Shown one piece after another: positions 39,167 through 48,723 of a DNA stretch of 64,000 nt. Each line of letters opens with the position of its first letter. Within the stretch, counting starts at the first letter, position 1. The position numbers were made by a program, and so were the translations under genes. Origin of the DNA: Marinobacter nitratireducens (lineage in GTDB: Bacteria > Pseudomonadota > Gammaproteobacteria > Pseudomonadales > Oleiphilaceae); the NCBI RefSeq assembly GCF_000708045.1, contig NZ_ANIE01000009.1, positions 62,001-126,000 on the forward strand. Direction: 5' to 3'. A model generated the notes under the pieces. The model was given only the letters and a program-made list of their open reading frames with translations, was not told the origin of the DNA and ran no database searches.

Positions 39167-41869
39167 GTGGATACCAGGCCTGAACCTAAGCCGGAAATGG
39201 AGGCAATCTCAACAACCTGCCCGTATTGTGGTGTGGGCTGTGGTGTCTTGGCGACGTCGTCGGGAGTGCGAGGCCATTCGTCGCACCCGGCCAACCTCGG
39301 GCGCCTCTGTGTTAAGGGCTCAGCGCTGCATGACACCATCGGCTCGAATGGTCGATTGCTGGCCCCCCGGATCGCAGGAAAAACGGTGTCCTGGGATGAG
39401 GCGTTGTCTGAGGCATCCGGTGCGATAGCCGAGGCGATTGCGTCACACGGACCAAGCTCAGTGGCTTTTTACCTGTCCGGGCAGCTGCTCACCGAAGACT
39501 ATTACGTCGCCAATAAACTCGCCAAGGGCTTTATTGGCACTCCCCATGTCGATACCAATTCCCGGCTCTGTATGTCGTCAGCGGTGGCCGCGCACAAAAG
39601 GGCTTTCGGTGAAGATTGTGTTCCTGGTTGCTACGAAGATTTCGAGCTCGCCGACTTGTTGGTTCTGGCGGGAAGCAACGCGGCGTGGGCTCACCCCGTT
39701 CTGTATCAGCGCATGGAGGCCAGCCGCCGGCCGGGCCGGCGAGTGGTGGTTATTGATCCGCGAAAAACGGCTACGTCGGAGCTGGCGGATCTGCATCTCC
39801 AGTTAAAGCCGGGCACCGATACCGTTTTGTTCAATGGTCTTCTGGTATGGCTGGCCGAGAGTGATTCGATTGACAGGGATTACGTGGATGCTCACTGCGA
39901 GGGTTACGAAGAGGCGCTGAGGTCTGCCTTCAAGGCTGCTCCAGGTATTGAGGACGTCGCCAGGCAGTGTGACCTGGACGCAGCAGATGTGGCGGTTTTT
40001 TACCGCTGGTTTGCTGACACGGCCAGAACGGTAACCGGGTTTTCACAGGGCATTAACCAGTCCGTTGCCGGCACCGACAAATGCAATGCCATCATTAATT
40101 GTCACCTGGTGACCGGGCGCGTTGGTAAACCAGGAGCAAGTCCCTTTTCCCTGACCGGTCAGCCCAATGCCATGGGCGGTCGGGAAGTGGGTGGTCTGGC
40201 TAACACCCTGGCAGCCCATCTGGACTACGACACACCAGGAGCACGGGCGCTTGTTGCCGAATTCTGGGGCAGTGACGCGCTTCCGGCCGCGCCGGGCCTG
40301 AAGGCAGTGGATCTTTTTGATGCCGTGCACCAGGGGGAGATCAAGGTGCTCTGGATCATGGGCACCAACCCGGCCGTGAGCCTGCCGGAATCTGCCCGGG
40401 TTCGTGACGCTCTGGTCCGATGCCCTACCGTGATCGTCTCTGACTGTATGGCCGAGACCGACACCACGGCATTTGCCAATATCCTTCTGCCGGCAGCCGG
40501 CTGGGGTGAGAAAGATGGCACGGTAACAAACTCCGAGCGCCGCATATCCCGGCAACGGTCGTTCCTGCCCTTGCCCGGTGAGGTGCGGCCGGACTGGCAG
40601 ATCGTCAGCGCTGTGGCCGGGGCGCTCGGACATGGGGATGCTTTCGGCTATCAGCAGCCTGCCGATGTGTTCCGCGAGCATGCGGAACTGTGCGGTCTGG
40701 CAAGTGCCCGGGCCGGGAAAATTCTGGATCTGTCAGGCCTGCAGAGGCTCACTGATCAGGAGTACAACGATCTGGAACCGATTCAGTGGCCGGCCTCAAC
40801 CCGAACAGATGGCAACGTCTCCTGCGCCCCGAGACTGTTCGGCGACGGCATCTTCGCTACCCCGAATGGTCGTGCGCGAGTGGTCAGTGTTGAAACCACC
40901 CTGCCCGCCCAGCAGACATCCATAGCCCGTCCGCTGATCGTGAATACCGGTCGCATTCGGGATCAATGGCACACCATGACTCGCACGGCGCAAGCGTCGA
41001 GGCTGTTTTCCCACCGCCCGGAGCCGTTTATCGAGGTGAACCCGGAGGACGCCCGTCGCATCGGTGTAAGCGAGGGCGCCCTGGGGCGGCTTTCCGGTGC
41101 TGTCGGTTCACAATCCTATGTGGGGCGAGTACGGATAACGCCGAGTCAGCGTCCCGGTGAAGTCTTCGTTCCTATTCACTGGAATGGACAGTTCGCCTCC
41201 CGGGGGGTCGCCAGTGACCTTGTGGGTGCCATCACCGACCCACTGTCCGGGCAGCCGGAGGGTAAGCACGGCGCGGGCAGCCTGAAAGCCCTGACCATAC
41301 GCTGGCAGGCGCGCCTGATGCGCCGACGGGAAGATCCGTGGCGCCAGGAGGATGAAGCCCTGTGTGATTACTGGAGCCGGCAGCCCCTGCAGCACAGCGA
41401 GAGCTGGTGGCTGGCGGGAGGGTGGCCGGTTGATTGGCAGCAGGATGCGTTGGCCTGGATGGGGGGAGAGCCGAATGTGATACTGGCGGATATGGCCCAG
41501 GGTCGTTTTCGGGCGGCGCGGATCGTCGATGGGCAATTGCAGTCGGTTCTAATGGTGGAGCCTGATGCCGACGCCTTGCCTGACCTGACCTGGCTAGACC
41601 AGTGTTTTGCCGCTGACCGGCTTAGCCGGGAACAGCGACAGTGTCTGCTGGCCGGGCGTGCGGTGGATACGGAAGATACCGGGGACCTGGTCTGCAGTTG
41701 TTTCCAGGTGGGCGAGAAACAGATCACCGGGGCCATCTGTGATGGACAGCTCTCGGTGGACGAGCTGGGCAAGACCCTGCAATGCGGAACCAACTGTGGT
41801 TCCTGCATTCCGGAATTGCGGGGGCTGATCGAGAAAACCGTCGCCAGTCTGGAAACTGCCGAGACCTGA
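39167..41869 (+). CDS. nasA: Assimilatory nitrate reductase catalytic subunit
   Basis: A 900-residue cytoplasmic molybdopterin oxidoreductase reducing nitrate to nitrite. Order: N-terminal [4Fe-4S] site CPYCGVGCGVLATSS...LCVKG (in part), molybdopterin domains with DTNSRLCMSSAVAAHKRAFG (active-site region), the segment around NCHLVTGRVGKPGASPFSLTGQPNAMGGRE (in part), the dinucleotide-binding domain (IVNTGRIRDQWHTMTRT), and a C-terminal BFD-like [2Fe-2S] domain (CSCFQVGEKQITGAI, QCGTNCGSCIPELR). This is the Klebsiella-type NasA that takes electrons from NasC. GTG 39167 is chosen because AGAGAGGA precedes it and it lies after the leader terminator; ATG 39197 is a weaker option. Confidence 0.92.
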   Translation: MDTRPEPKPEMEAISTTCPYCGVGCGVLATSSGVRGHSSHPANLGRLCVKGSALHDTIGSNGRLLAPRIAGKTVSWDEALSEASGAIAEAIASHGPSSVAFYLSGQLLTEDYYVANKLAKGFIGTPHVDTNSRLCMSSAVAAHKRAFGEDCVPGCYEDFELADLLVLAGSNAAWAHPVLYQRMEASRRPGRRVVVIDPRKTATSELADLHLQLKPGTDTVLFNGLLVWLAESDSIDRDYVDAHCEGYEEALRSAFKAAPGIEDVARQCDLDAADVAVFYRWFADTARTVTGFSQGINQSVAGTDKCNAIINCHLVTGRVGKPGASPFSLTGQPNAMGGREVGGLANTLAAHLDYDTPGARALVAEFWGSDALPAAPGLKAVDLFDAVHQGEIKVLWIMGTNPAVSLPESARVRDALVRCPTVIVSDCMAETDTTAFANILLPAAGWGEKDGTVTNSERRISRQRSFLPLPGEVRPDWQIVSAVAGALGHGDAFGYQQPADVFREHAELCGLASARAGKILDLSGLQRLTDQEYNDLEPIQWPASTRTDGNVSCAPRLFGDGIFATPNGRARVVSVETTLPAQQTSIARPLIVNTGRIRDQWHTMTRTAQASRLFSHRPEPFIEVNPEDARRIGVSEGALGRLSGAVGSQSYVGRVRITPSQRPGEVFVPIHWNGQFASRGVASDLVGAITDPLSGQPEGKHGAGSLKALTIRWQARLMRRREDPWRQEDEALCDYWSRQPLQHSESWWLAGGWPVDWQQDALAWMGGEPNVILADMAQGRFRAARIVDGQLQSVLMVEPDADALPDLTWLDQCFAADRLSREQRQCLLAGRAVDTEDTGDLVCSCFQVGEKQITGAICDGQLSVDELGKTLQCGTNCGSCIPELRGLIEKTVASLETAET

Positions 41870-41872
41870 GCG

Positions 41873-42571
41873 CTATCCGGCCCGACGAAGCATCGGGTAA
41901 GGCACCCGGTAACGAATGCCCCGGGCCCTGCCGGTACCGTCCACCGTGCAGGTTTTACGATTGATGCGAGTGATCTTGCCCTGTATCGCCTCCTGACCTT
42001 TGCCAAAGCTGACGCACTCTCCTACTTGCCACGAGAGCGGCTCAACGGAAGGCTCGGGTATGGAAAACACCGTGTCCGACAGTTCCAGCCCCCGGGACCG
42101 GGCTCCGGAGCGCAGGGCCTCCCGGGTTTCATCTGCGCCACCACTGGCATGCAGTTCATCCAGAATGCGGTAAAAGTGCCGGTTGTGGACCGAACCACGA
42201 AAACGTTTTCCGTCCGTGTGTTGTAGCAGATGGGCGAACTCGTGACAGCAGGTATGGGCCAGCAGGTTGAGAGGGCTCAATTCCCCGCCAAAGTAACCCC
42301 GCTTCACAATCTCGCGGCTCGATAGCCAGCCATGGGCTGTGTCTGGCCGTTGCTTGGCCTCGATCATCCTCGCGCCATAGGTGATAAGGTGCCGGTTTTG
42401 TTGCGGATCAAAACGGTGGTAGGTCGCCTGACCAGAGCCGGTTCGGCACCGCAGTTCACTGCCCGGTTTTCGTTCAGCAAGCCAGTGAGATGCCGGTTGC
42501 CAGAGTACGCTGAGGGTGGTGTCACACATCAGGTCGCCGAGATGGCGAGCTCGGGTTTTCATGGAACTCAT
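41873..42571 (-). CDS. SprT-like zinc metalloprotein
   Basis: A 232-residue protein with the SprT/WSS1-type zincin motif: HTCCHEFAHLLQH (HExxH core) and a downstream conserved His (VHNRHFYRILDELH). The C-terminal 60 residues form a small KOW-like beta domain (VGECVSFGKGQEAIQGKITRINRK in part). SprT-like proteins resemble the eukaryotic Spartan protease; bacterial function is not established. It converges with nasA with 3 bases between the stops. Two in-frame ATGs (42571, 42562) are possible starts. Confidence 0.8.
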   Translation of the reverse strand: MSSMKTRARHLGDLMCDTTLSVLWQPASHWLAERKPGSELRCRTGSGQATYHRFDPQQNRHLITYGARMIEAKQRPDTAHGWLSSREIVKRGYFGGELSPLNLLAHTCCHEFAHLLQHTDGKRFRGSVHNRHFYRILDELHASGGADETREALRSGARSRGLELSDTVFSIPEPSVEPLSWQVGECVSFGKGQEAIQGKITRINRKTCTVDGTGRARGIRYRVPYPMLRRAG

Positions 42572-42641
42572 GGGGTGTCGGAGACATATTGGATGTTGGA
42601 AACCCCTAGGTTATCGCCGGCGCCATTCATTTACCAAGAAA

Positions 42642-44354
42642 TTATGGCGTACCGGCGAGTACCCAAAGAACAAGCAGGGCGTTCGCCAATAGTGAGAGGA
42701 TGGCGAGAATTCGCCAACTGTCGATAGAAATCCGCTCCACCAGTGGTCCCGTGCTGGTTGGCAAGAGTTTTGGGTTGGGGTGTTCCAGATCATGGAGGAA
42801 CTCAGAAAGAGCCGGGTAGCGATCCTGGGGGCGCAGGGCGACCGCTTTTCCCAGGCAGGCATCAAGCCATTTCGGCAGGTCCGGGTTGATCGACCGTGCG
42901 CTCCGGTAATGCAGTTTGCGCCTCACTGAAGGCTTCGGGGCGCAGGTGTAGGGCAAATGCCCGGTCAGCATCTCATAGGCAATGACACCAAGGGAAAAGC
43001 GATCGGATGCGGGCGTAGACAGGTCCCCTTCCAGGCATTCCGGAGCGGCATAGCTGTCGGTGCCGAGGTAATTGTCGCGCCCCCACGGGACGTCGATTTC
43101 CTCAATGCCGCGTATCCGCACGGAACCCAGGTCAATGATTTTCACAGTGCCGTCGTGGTTGATGACGATGTTCTCGGGTTTCAGGTCCTGATGGATCATT
43201 TCGAGCCGATGCAAGGCTCGCAAGCCAGAAGCTATCTGGCGAACAATGTTCCGTACCTGCGCCGGCTCGGGTTGTGGGTGGTCGTTCATCCACTCCCGCA
43301 GGGTCGGACCGTTCACAAACTCGGTCAGACAATACAGGCATTGGCGATGCCCCGGGGGATCAATGGCCTTGACCACATGGGCATTGTGGATACGTCTGGC
43401 TACCCAGGTTTCCGTCATGAACCGGTCGATATAGCTGGCGTCGTCCTGATAATTCGCGGAAGGTGTCTTGAGAATAACCGGGGCCCCGCCATCCATGGGC
43501 GTTGCCATGTAGACCTGGGTGCGGCTACTGGCATGGATTTCCCGTTCAATGCGGTAGCCGTCGAGGATCTGGCCGGCATCCAGCGGTGGTGGGAAGGGCA
43601 AGGCGGACAGACGTTCGTAGTGGGCTTCAATGTCTTCGGCCGGAAGATGATCAATCGCAATGACCTGGGCGCTGAGATTGTCGTCGCTGCCATGGTCGTA
43701 GGCGGCCGTGACCAGTTGTTCTGCTGCCGTTTCGGGGGCCTCGGCACTGGCACAGGCCTGTATGATTTTCGGGCTCAGGAAGCCATGAACGCCATCGGTC
43801 GTGAGCACCAGCCGGTCGCCGGATTCCAGGCCAACGCGGGAAACGTCGATTTCGACATCTGGCTCCACGCCCATTGCGCGGGCCAGGGCCGGTTTGTCGT
43901 TGCCGACCAGAACGTGGTGGTCCCGTGTCAGGGACTCCAGCTCACCGCCACGGAGCAGATAGACCCGGCTGTCGCCCACATGGAACACAAAGGCGCGATT
44001 GTTTTTGATCACGACCCCGCTGAATGTGGTGACCATACCGCGGGCGTCGCCATGACTGGCATGCCCCCGGCCATGTAGCCAGCGATTGAGCGCGCCCAGT
44101 ACGCGGCTGGCTGCCGTTTCCACGCTCCAGGAGTCGGGAGTGCTGTAGTAGTCGTGCAGAAAGCCCTTTACGCAAGTCTCGGCGGCCTCCCGGCCAGCCT
44201 GAGAGGCGCTGACACCGTCCGCGACAACCGCGCAGACGCCTTTCATAACAAGGGCCTCGCCTTCCGGATAGCGTGCCCCCAGGCTGTCCTGATTCTCCGG
44301 CTTCCGGCCAGCAATGCTGTGCTGGCCGAGCCTTAATTGCAGCGTAGCGCTCAC
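42642..44354 (-). CDS. PP2C phosphatase-Ser/Thr kinase fusion downstream of narK
   Basis: A 570-residue protein with three parts. Residues 1-245 are a PP2C phosphatase (CAVVADGVSASQAGREAAE, HVGDSRVYLLRGG, LTTDGVHGFLS, GSDDNLSAQV). Residues 265-530 are a Hanks kinase with the catalytic loop HQDLKPENIVIN, IDLGS in place of DFG, and SYAAPECLEGD. A single C-terminal helix (ILAILSLLANALLVLWVLAG) anchors it in the membrane. GTG 44354 overlaps the transporter stop by four bases, so it is translationally coupled to narK. A Pseudomonas aeruginosa nas cluster has a similar kinase next to its nitrate transporter; a role in controlling the transporter is inferred. Confidence 0.9.
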   Translation of the reverse strand: MSATLQLRLGQHSIAGRKPENQDSLGARYPEGEALVMKGVCAVVADGVSASQAGREAAETCVKGFLHDYYSTPDSWSVETAASRVLGALNRWLHGRGHASHGDARGMVTTFSGVVIKNNRAFVFHVGDSRVYLLRGGELESLTRDHHVLVGNDKPALARAMGVEPDVEIDVSRVGLESGDRLVLTTDGVHGFLSPKIIQACASAEAPETAAEQLVTAAYDHGSDDNLSAQVIAIDHLPAEDIEAHYERLSALPFPPPLDAGQILDGYRIEREIHASSRTQVYMATPMDGGAPVILKTPSANYQDDASYIDRFMTETWVARRIHNAHVVKAIDPPGHRQCLYCLTEFVNGPTLREWMNDHPQPEPAQVRNIVRQIASGLRALHRLEMIHQDLKPENIVINHDGTVKIIDLGSVRIRGIEEIDVPWGRDNYLGTDSYAAPECLEGDLSTPASDRFSLGVIAYEMLTGHLPYTCAPKPSVRRKLHYRSARSINPDLPKWLDACLGKAVALRPQDRYPALSEFLHDLEHPNPKLLPTSTGPLVERISIDSWRILAILSLLANALLVLWVLAGTP

Positions 44355-45820
44355 GAGACCTCAATCATCCGGACTGACCCATCGGGCATAACTTCACTGG
44401 TTTGCGGGCTGGGTTCGTCCATGAAAACACTGACCAGAGCGAGAATGGCGAGAGCAAAAATCCCCAGCACCACGAAGAATATCGCTGGTGAAACCAGTGA
44501 AAGAACCAGCAGGAATACCACGCCGCCAACATTGCCGTAAGCCCCGGCCATGCCGGCAACCTGACCGGTCAGACGGCGTTTGACCAATGGCACCGAGGCA
44601 TAGACCGCACCGCAACCCGCCTGAACAAACACCGAACAGAAAAGTACCAGCAACACGGCCAGGGCCAGCGGCCAGTCGCTATTGATCTGACTCATAAGCA
44701 GGTAGCCAACGGCGATGCCGGTGAGGGTAATCAGCGTGGTCAGTTTGCGCCCTATTCGGTCGGCCACGTACCCACCGCCGGGACGGCCGATCAGGTTCAT
44801 CAGGGCGAAGCTGCCGCCGAGCATGCCCGCCAGTACCGGAGATATTTCGAAGGTATCGAGGAAGTACAGGGGTAGCATGGAGACCACCGCGAGTTCCGAG
44901 CCGAATGCGGCCATGTAGGTCAGGTTAAGCAGAGCGACCTGTTTAAAGGGATAGCGGTCGAACTCGGGAACCGGCTTGCTGAAAATATGGCCGTTGACCT
45001 GCCAGCTCCTTAGCAACTGGAAAACCAGCATCAGGAACACCACGCCGTAAAGAATGTAGGTCACCGCGCCACTGAGCATACCGAGATTGGCGGGGCCAAG
45101 TTTCCAGACAATCAACGCCAGAGCGATGGACAGTGGCAGGTTCATCGCCATGTACAGGAAGAAGTCGCCTTTGCTGGTCACTTCCATGGCGCCGCCCTTC
45201 TTGGGTTTGAAATAGGTGGAGCCCTTCGGGGTGTCGCGGACCAGGGCATAGAACACACCCGCATAGACTATGGCGATGAGTCCGGTGGTGCCGACGGCAC
45301 AACGCCAGCCCTCATCGCCGCCGAAGAACAGGGCAAGGGTCGGCAGGGACAGGCCCGCGAAGGCAGCGCCAAAGTTCCCCCAGCCGCCGTAAATCCCCTC
45401 CGCGAAGCCCACTTCCCGGGCTGGATACCATTCGCTGATCAGGCGAATGCCGACCACGAACCCTGCTCCGACAAAACCCAGCAGGAAACGGCTGAAAGCC
45501 AGTTGTTCGAAGGTCTTTGCCAGGGCAAAGCCAATACAGATCACCCCTGAGACCAGCAGAACAATGGAATAGACCTTGCGAGGCCCGAGGGCGTCCACCA
45601 GCATTCCGATCAGTATTCGCGCGGGAATCGTCAGTGCCACGTTGAGCAGCAGCAGGGTGTTGACCTGGGAATCGGTCAGACCGAACTGCTCACGAATGGC
45701 GGCCATCAGAGGGGCGTGGTTGAACCACACCAGAAAGGTGATGAAGAACGCCACCCAACTCAGGTGGAGAATCCGTGTTTTCCCCTCGAATGAGAAGAAG
45801 CGGAAGGATTGATCATTCAT
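44351..45820 (-). CDS. narK: NarK/NasA-type nitrate/nitrite transporter (MFS)
   Basis: A 489-residue 12-helix major facilitator of the nitrate/nitrite porter family. Family motifs: FVVGIRLISEWYPAREVGFAEGIYGGWGNFGAAFAG (in part; the first nitrate signature with GGWGN) and the second signature around QVAGMAGAYGNVGGVVFL. The positively charged Arg in VGIRLIS is one of the substrate-binding arginines. It should bring nitrate into the cytoplasm for NasA. ATG 45820 starts the homology. The stop overlaps the kinase-phosphatase start. A possible sigma-54 promoter lies at 46039-46054. Confidence 0.92.
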   Translation of the reverse strand: MNDQSFRFFSFEGKTRILHLSWVAFFITFLVWFNHAPLMAAIREQFGLTDSQVNTLLLLNVALTIPARILIGMLVDALGPRKVYSIVLLVSGVICIGFALAKTFEQLAFSRFLLGFVGAGFVVGIRLISEWYPAREVGFAEGIYGGWGNFGAAFAGLSLPTLALFFGGDEGWRCAVGTTGLIAIVYAGVFYALVRDTPKGSTYFKPKKGGAMEVTSKGDFFLYMAMNLPLSIALALIVWKLGPANLGMLSGAVTYILYGVVFLMLVFQLLRSWQVNGHIFSKPVPEFDRYPFKQVALLNLTYMAAFGSELAVVSMLPLYFLDTFEISPVLAGMLGGSFALMNLIGRPGGGYVADRIGRKLTTLITLTGIAVGYLLMSQINSDWPLALAVLLVLFCSVFVQAGCGAVYASVPLVKRRLTGQVAGMAGAYGNVGGVVFLLVLSLVSPAIFFVVLGIFALAILALVSVFMDEPSPQTSEVMPDGSVRMIEVS

Positions 45821-46038
45821 AGCGCGAACCTGTTCCAAAGCGGTTATGGGAATCCGTCGGGTGCAAACCACTGAAGGAATGTTGGCTGGCGCGGCAAGAG
45901 GAGGCTGTCATTGTACGGGGCAGACAGATAGCTAACCCTGTCTGCGTTGCTGACGGCGGGATGCTGGCCGGCATCGTTCTTTCAGCAGTGACGCCATTGC
46001 CAGCAGCCGTTTTCGGACGTAAAAACTGGTGTCTTTGA

Positions 46039-46054
46039 AGCAAAGGACATACCA
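46039..46054 (-). promoter_or_regulatory. Possible sigma-54 promoter of narK
   Basis: Minus strand TGGTAT-GTCCT-TTGCT with GG-N10-GC but two mismatches in the -24 part. A weak NtrC-like site (46122-46136, 10 of 15) lies about 75 bp upstream. The 200-base leader has a UGGC/GUCA hairpin with loop AAUGGC (A1, G4) but no T-run terminator. Nothing else is seen in the 372-base gap 45821-46192 except the hcp terminator. Confidence 0.35.
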
Positions 46055-46143
46055 GGGAGGGGAAAACCGGGTAATGGAGGGAGAGTGCGATGGCCGCGGG
46101 GGGGATGCGGTAGTGTTTTATGCACCACCAGCATGCAGAAAGC

Positions 46144-46178
46144 CGGGAGGGCGCCATTCAATGGTGCACGCTCTCCCG
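46144..46178 (-). terminator. Hairpin downstream of hcp
   Basis: An imperfect stem CGGGAG...CTCCCG with an inner GCGCCATT/AATGGTGC stem begins 14 bases past the hcp stop on the minus strand; a short pyrimidine stretch (CTTTCT) follows. Confidence 0.5.
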
Positions 46179-46192
46179 GGGAAGCTTTTACC

Positions 46193-46711
46193 TTAAGCTT
46201 CGATCGGCGCACGCCAGTCGTCAGCACCGGAGGTGCCGGCAACCGCATGTTCCCAGGTTACCTTGCGGTAGGACAGGGATACGGTCACCAGCTGGGTAAA
46301 GTCCGCGTTGGCGGCGTCCTGGCAGTGGGGCATGTTGCAGTTGATGTCGATGATGGTGGCATCTTCGAGGATGGTGGAGAAGAAATGCTCCTGCTTACCT
46401 TCCACGGAGGTGCGGTACCACTTCAGCTCAACCTTCGGCAGCATTTCGCCGGATGCGAGGGCGTTGTACATCAGCGGGGTGGATTTGTTCAGTGCAGAGG
46501 TGAACTTGAACGGCTTGTGCACGCGCTGGCCGGAAGGCTGACCGGACTGGGGATCGGTCGGAACGGTGACAACGTGGCTGAATTCCTGCACCAGCACTTC
46601 GTCTTCGTGGCCTTCGACGTAGATGTTACCGACGGAATCGGAAGTGAATGCGCCGGCGGTGATGTTGCCCTGAGTCTGGCCTTCGATGCTGATATAACAA
46701 GGAGTTGGCAT
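46193..46711 (-). CDS. hcp: Hcp family type VI secretion protein (orphan)
   Basis: A 172-residue Hcp1-family protein, the hexameric ring and tail-tube subunit of type VI secretion. Diagnostic stretches are MPTPCYISIEGQTQGNITAG at the N-terminus, EFSHVVTVPTDPQSGQPSGQRVH in part, KFTSALNKSTPLMYNALASGE and VSLSYRKVTWEH at the C-terminus. Length is normal. GGAGCAGACT precedes ATG 46711. No other T6SS gene (VgrG, TssB/C, ClpV) is in the window, so it is an orphan copy serving a system elsewhere. It lies between the two kinase-phosphatase genes, a context that recalls kinase/phosphatase control of T6SS but may be coincidence. Confidence 0.9.
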   Translation of the reverse strand: MPTPCYISIEGQTQGNITAGAFTSDSVGNIYVEGHEDEVLVQEFSHVVTVPTDPQSGQPSGQRVHKPFKFTSALNKSTPLMYNALASGEMLPKVELKWYRTSVEGKQEHFFSTILEDATIIDINCNMPHCQDAANADFTQLVTVSLSYRKVTWEHAVAGTSGADDWRAPIEA

Positions 46712-46949
46712 AGTCTGCTCCATGACTGTTGAATGAAAATATGTCCCTGGGCTTTTCCCTGGACGGGCAAGAGGTAACAAGTCCTGTGCCAGAAGATAAA
46801 AATTCATTTAAAACAATGGGTAAGATTATTTTCGAGGTGGCACAGCGGGGCTGTGGGCAAGGCTGTGCCCGGGGGGTGAGCGAGCTCTTGCTGGCCGAGC
46901 AAGAAATGGCCTGGCAGGTTGTGGGCTGGTGGGTAGGCAGCCGCCTTAG

Positions 46950-48677
46950 TCAACGGGAGGCTATTGAGATCACCAGCGCCAGAAGCAGCAGCGCCGACAG
47001 ACTTTGCCAGAAAGTGACCGGGTGGCGCTCCATCAAGGGCGGCCGGTGGCGCCTCTGCCAATCGGTACCGGGCTGGCGCAGATCGCTGAGAAATTCGGAT
47101 AGCGCCGGGTAGCGGCGGTGGGCATCGGGGTGAACCGCCCGAGCGATTGCATCGTCGAGCCAGATGGGGAGATCGTCTCGCAGCGCGCGGGCACTCTGAT
47201 AGGTCAGCTGCCGCTGGTCCCTGACGCTCCGGATTTTCGGCACCTCGGCGCCAAACGGGAGCTGGCCGGTCAGCAGTTGATAGGTGATCACGCCCAGGGA
47301 AAACTGGTCGGCCAGCCAGGTACCCGTCTCACCGATAAAGGTTTCCGGTGCGCTGTACAGGGCTGCTCCCCTGGGAAACCAGTCCTCGTCCGCCGTTTGT
47401 AATTCCTGCAGGCCGGTTACCCGGGTGGCGCCAAAATCAATGAGTGTGACCTTGCCGTGAGCATCCACCAGAATGTTTTCCGGTTTCAGGTCCTGATGCA
47501 CCATGGCCATGCGATGGAATGCCCGCAATCCCCGGGCGATCTGCTCAATCAACCCGCGAACCGTCTCCAGGGCGGGCTTCGGGTGGTCCAGCATCCACTG
47601 TTTCAGGGTGCGCGCTTCAATGAATTCAGTAGCCAGATAGACACAGCTTCGCTGCCGTTCCGGTGAGAACGGGCGGACAACGTGGGGGTTGTTGATGCGT
47701 CTGGCGATCCATTCCTCGGCCGCGAACTGTTCCAGGTAATCGGCGTCCTGGCGCAGCTCCATGGACGGTGTTTTGAGTGCAACCGGCTGTTGGCTGGCAA
47801 TGTCCACCGCCTGGAAAACATGGCTGCGACTGCTGCCATGGATTTGCCGCACAATCCGGTAGCCGTCCAGGGTCTGCCCCGGGACCAGCTCCGGGGCACA
47901 GGGAAGTTCCGTCAGTGCCCGGTGTAGCTCGGTACTCTCGCGGCTGCTGGCGACCGCATCCACACGGACCAGCTGCACGCTCAGATTGTCATCGCTGCCA
48001 GCGTCGAGGGCCGCTTTCGTCAGCGCCCGGGAGGCGAGTTCCAGTTGACTGCCATGGTTGTCCACAACACGGCACAGTTCGGCGTCGCTCAGATACTCAT
48101 GCACGCCATCGGTTGCGAGCAGGAAGGTGTCGCCCGGATTGACCGGGAGCGCCCGGTAGTCGATCTCAACCCGGTGTTCCATGCCCATGGCACGGGTCAG
48201 GCAACTGTCTGTATTTGATAGCCAGAGCCGGTGGTCGGTGGTGAGCTGCTCTATCTGGCGGTTCCGGATCCGGTAGATTCGGGTATCGCCCACGTTGAAC
48301 AGGTAGGCCGTTGCGGACTTCAGAATAAGCACGCTGAGGGTGCACAGATAACCACGGTCTCTGTCGTAGCGATACTGACTCTGTCTGGTCTGGGCATGAA
48401 GCCAGGCATTGGTGGCCTGGAGAACGCGCTCGGCGGAAAGTTTGACTGGCCAGCTGTCAGGCGTCGACAGGTAATCGTTGAGGAAACCTGCAACCGCCGA
48501 TTCACTGGCGATCTGGCTGACCTTGCTGGAACTGATGCCGTCGGCCATGGCGATCACGGCGCCCTTGGTGGCCAACTGATGCCCCTCGGGCACCAGCATG
48601 CCATGGAAATCCTGATTGACCGCCTTGAAGCCTCTGTCGGAGTGCTGGGCGGTGGTCAGTCTGAGCGTTGTTGTCAT
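46950..48677 (-). CDS. Second PP2C phosphatase-Ser/Thr kinase fusion, downstream of the FNT channel
   Basis: A 575-residue paralogue of the protein encoded at 42642-44354. PP2C part: VIAMADGISSSKVSQIASE, NVGDTRIYRIRNRQIEQL, LLATDGVHEYLSD, GSDDNLSVQLV. Kinase part: LKTPSMELRQDADYLEQFAAEEW in part, catalytic HQDLKPENILVD and, unlike the paralogue, an intact DFG (LIDFGATRV). A terminal hydrophobic helix (SLSALLLLALVISIA) anchors it. ATG 48677 begins the conserved TTTLRLTTAQHSDRG. It follows the FNT channel by 46 bases and must share its promoter and attenuator. Confidence 0.9.
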   Translation of the reverse strand: MTTTLRLTTAQHSDRGFKAVNQDFHGMLVPEGHQLATKGAVIAMADGISSSKVSQIASESAVAGFLNDYLSTPDSWPVKLSAERVLQATNAWLHAQTRQSQYRYDRDRGYLCTLSVLILKSATAYLFNVGDTRIYRIRNRQIEQLTTDHRLWLSNTDSCLTRAMGMEHRVEIDYRALPVNPGDTFLLATDGVHEYLSDAELCRVVDNHGSQLELASRALTKAALDAGSDDNLSVQLVRVDAVASSRESTELHRALTELPCAPELVPGQTLDGYRIVRQIHGSSRSHVFQAVDIASQQPVALKTPSMELRQDADYLEQFAAEEWIARRINNPHVVRPFSPERQRSCVYLATEFIEARTLKQWMLDHPKPALETVRGLIEQIARGLRAFHRMAMVHQDLKPENILVDAHGKVTLIDFGATRVTGLQELQTADEDWFPRGAALYSAPETFIGETGTWLADQFSLGVITYQLLTGQLPFGAEVPKIRSVRDQRQLTYQSARALRDDLPIWLDDAIARAVHPDAHRRYPALSEFLSDLRQPGTDWQRRHRPPLMERHPVTFWQSLSALLLLALVISIASR

Positions 48678-48723
48678 GCCAGTAACCGGCTCCGGCCGGT
48701 GCGGCGGCCGGAGCCTTCCTCGG

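Noticed and set aside
45821-46030. A fifth NasR-type leader terminator before narK
   Set aside because: A hairpin with loop AAUGGC and a perfect GCAGACAG/CTGTCTGC stem occur, but neither is followed by a T-run, so attenuation cannot be claimed.
46193-48677. A type VI secretion cluster
   Set aside because: Only hcp is present; the kinase-phosphatases are tied to transporters, and no structural T6SS genes exist in the window.
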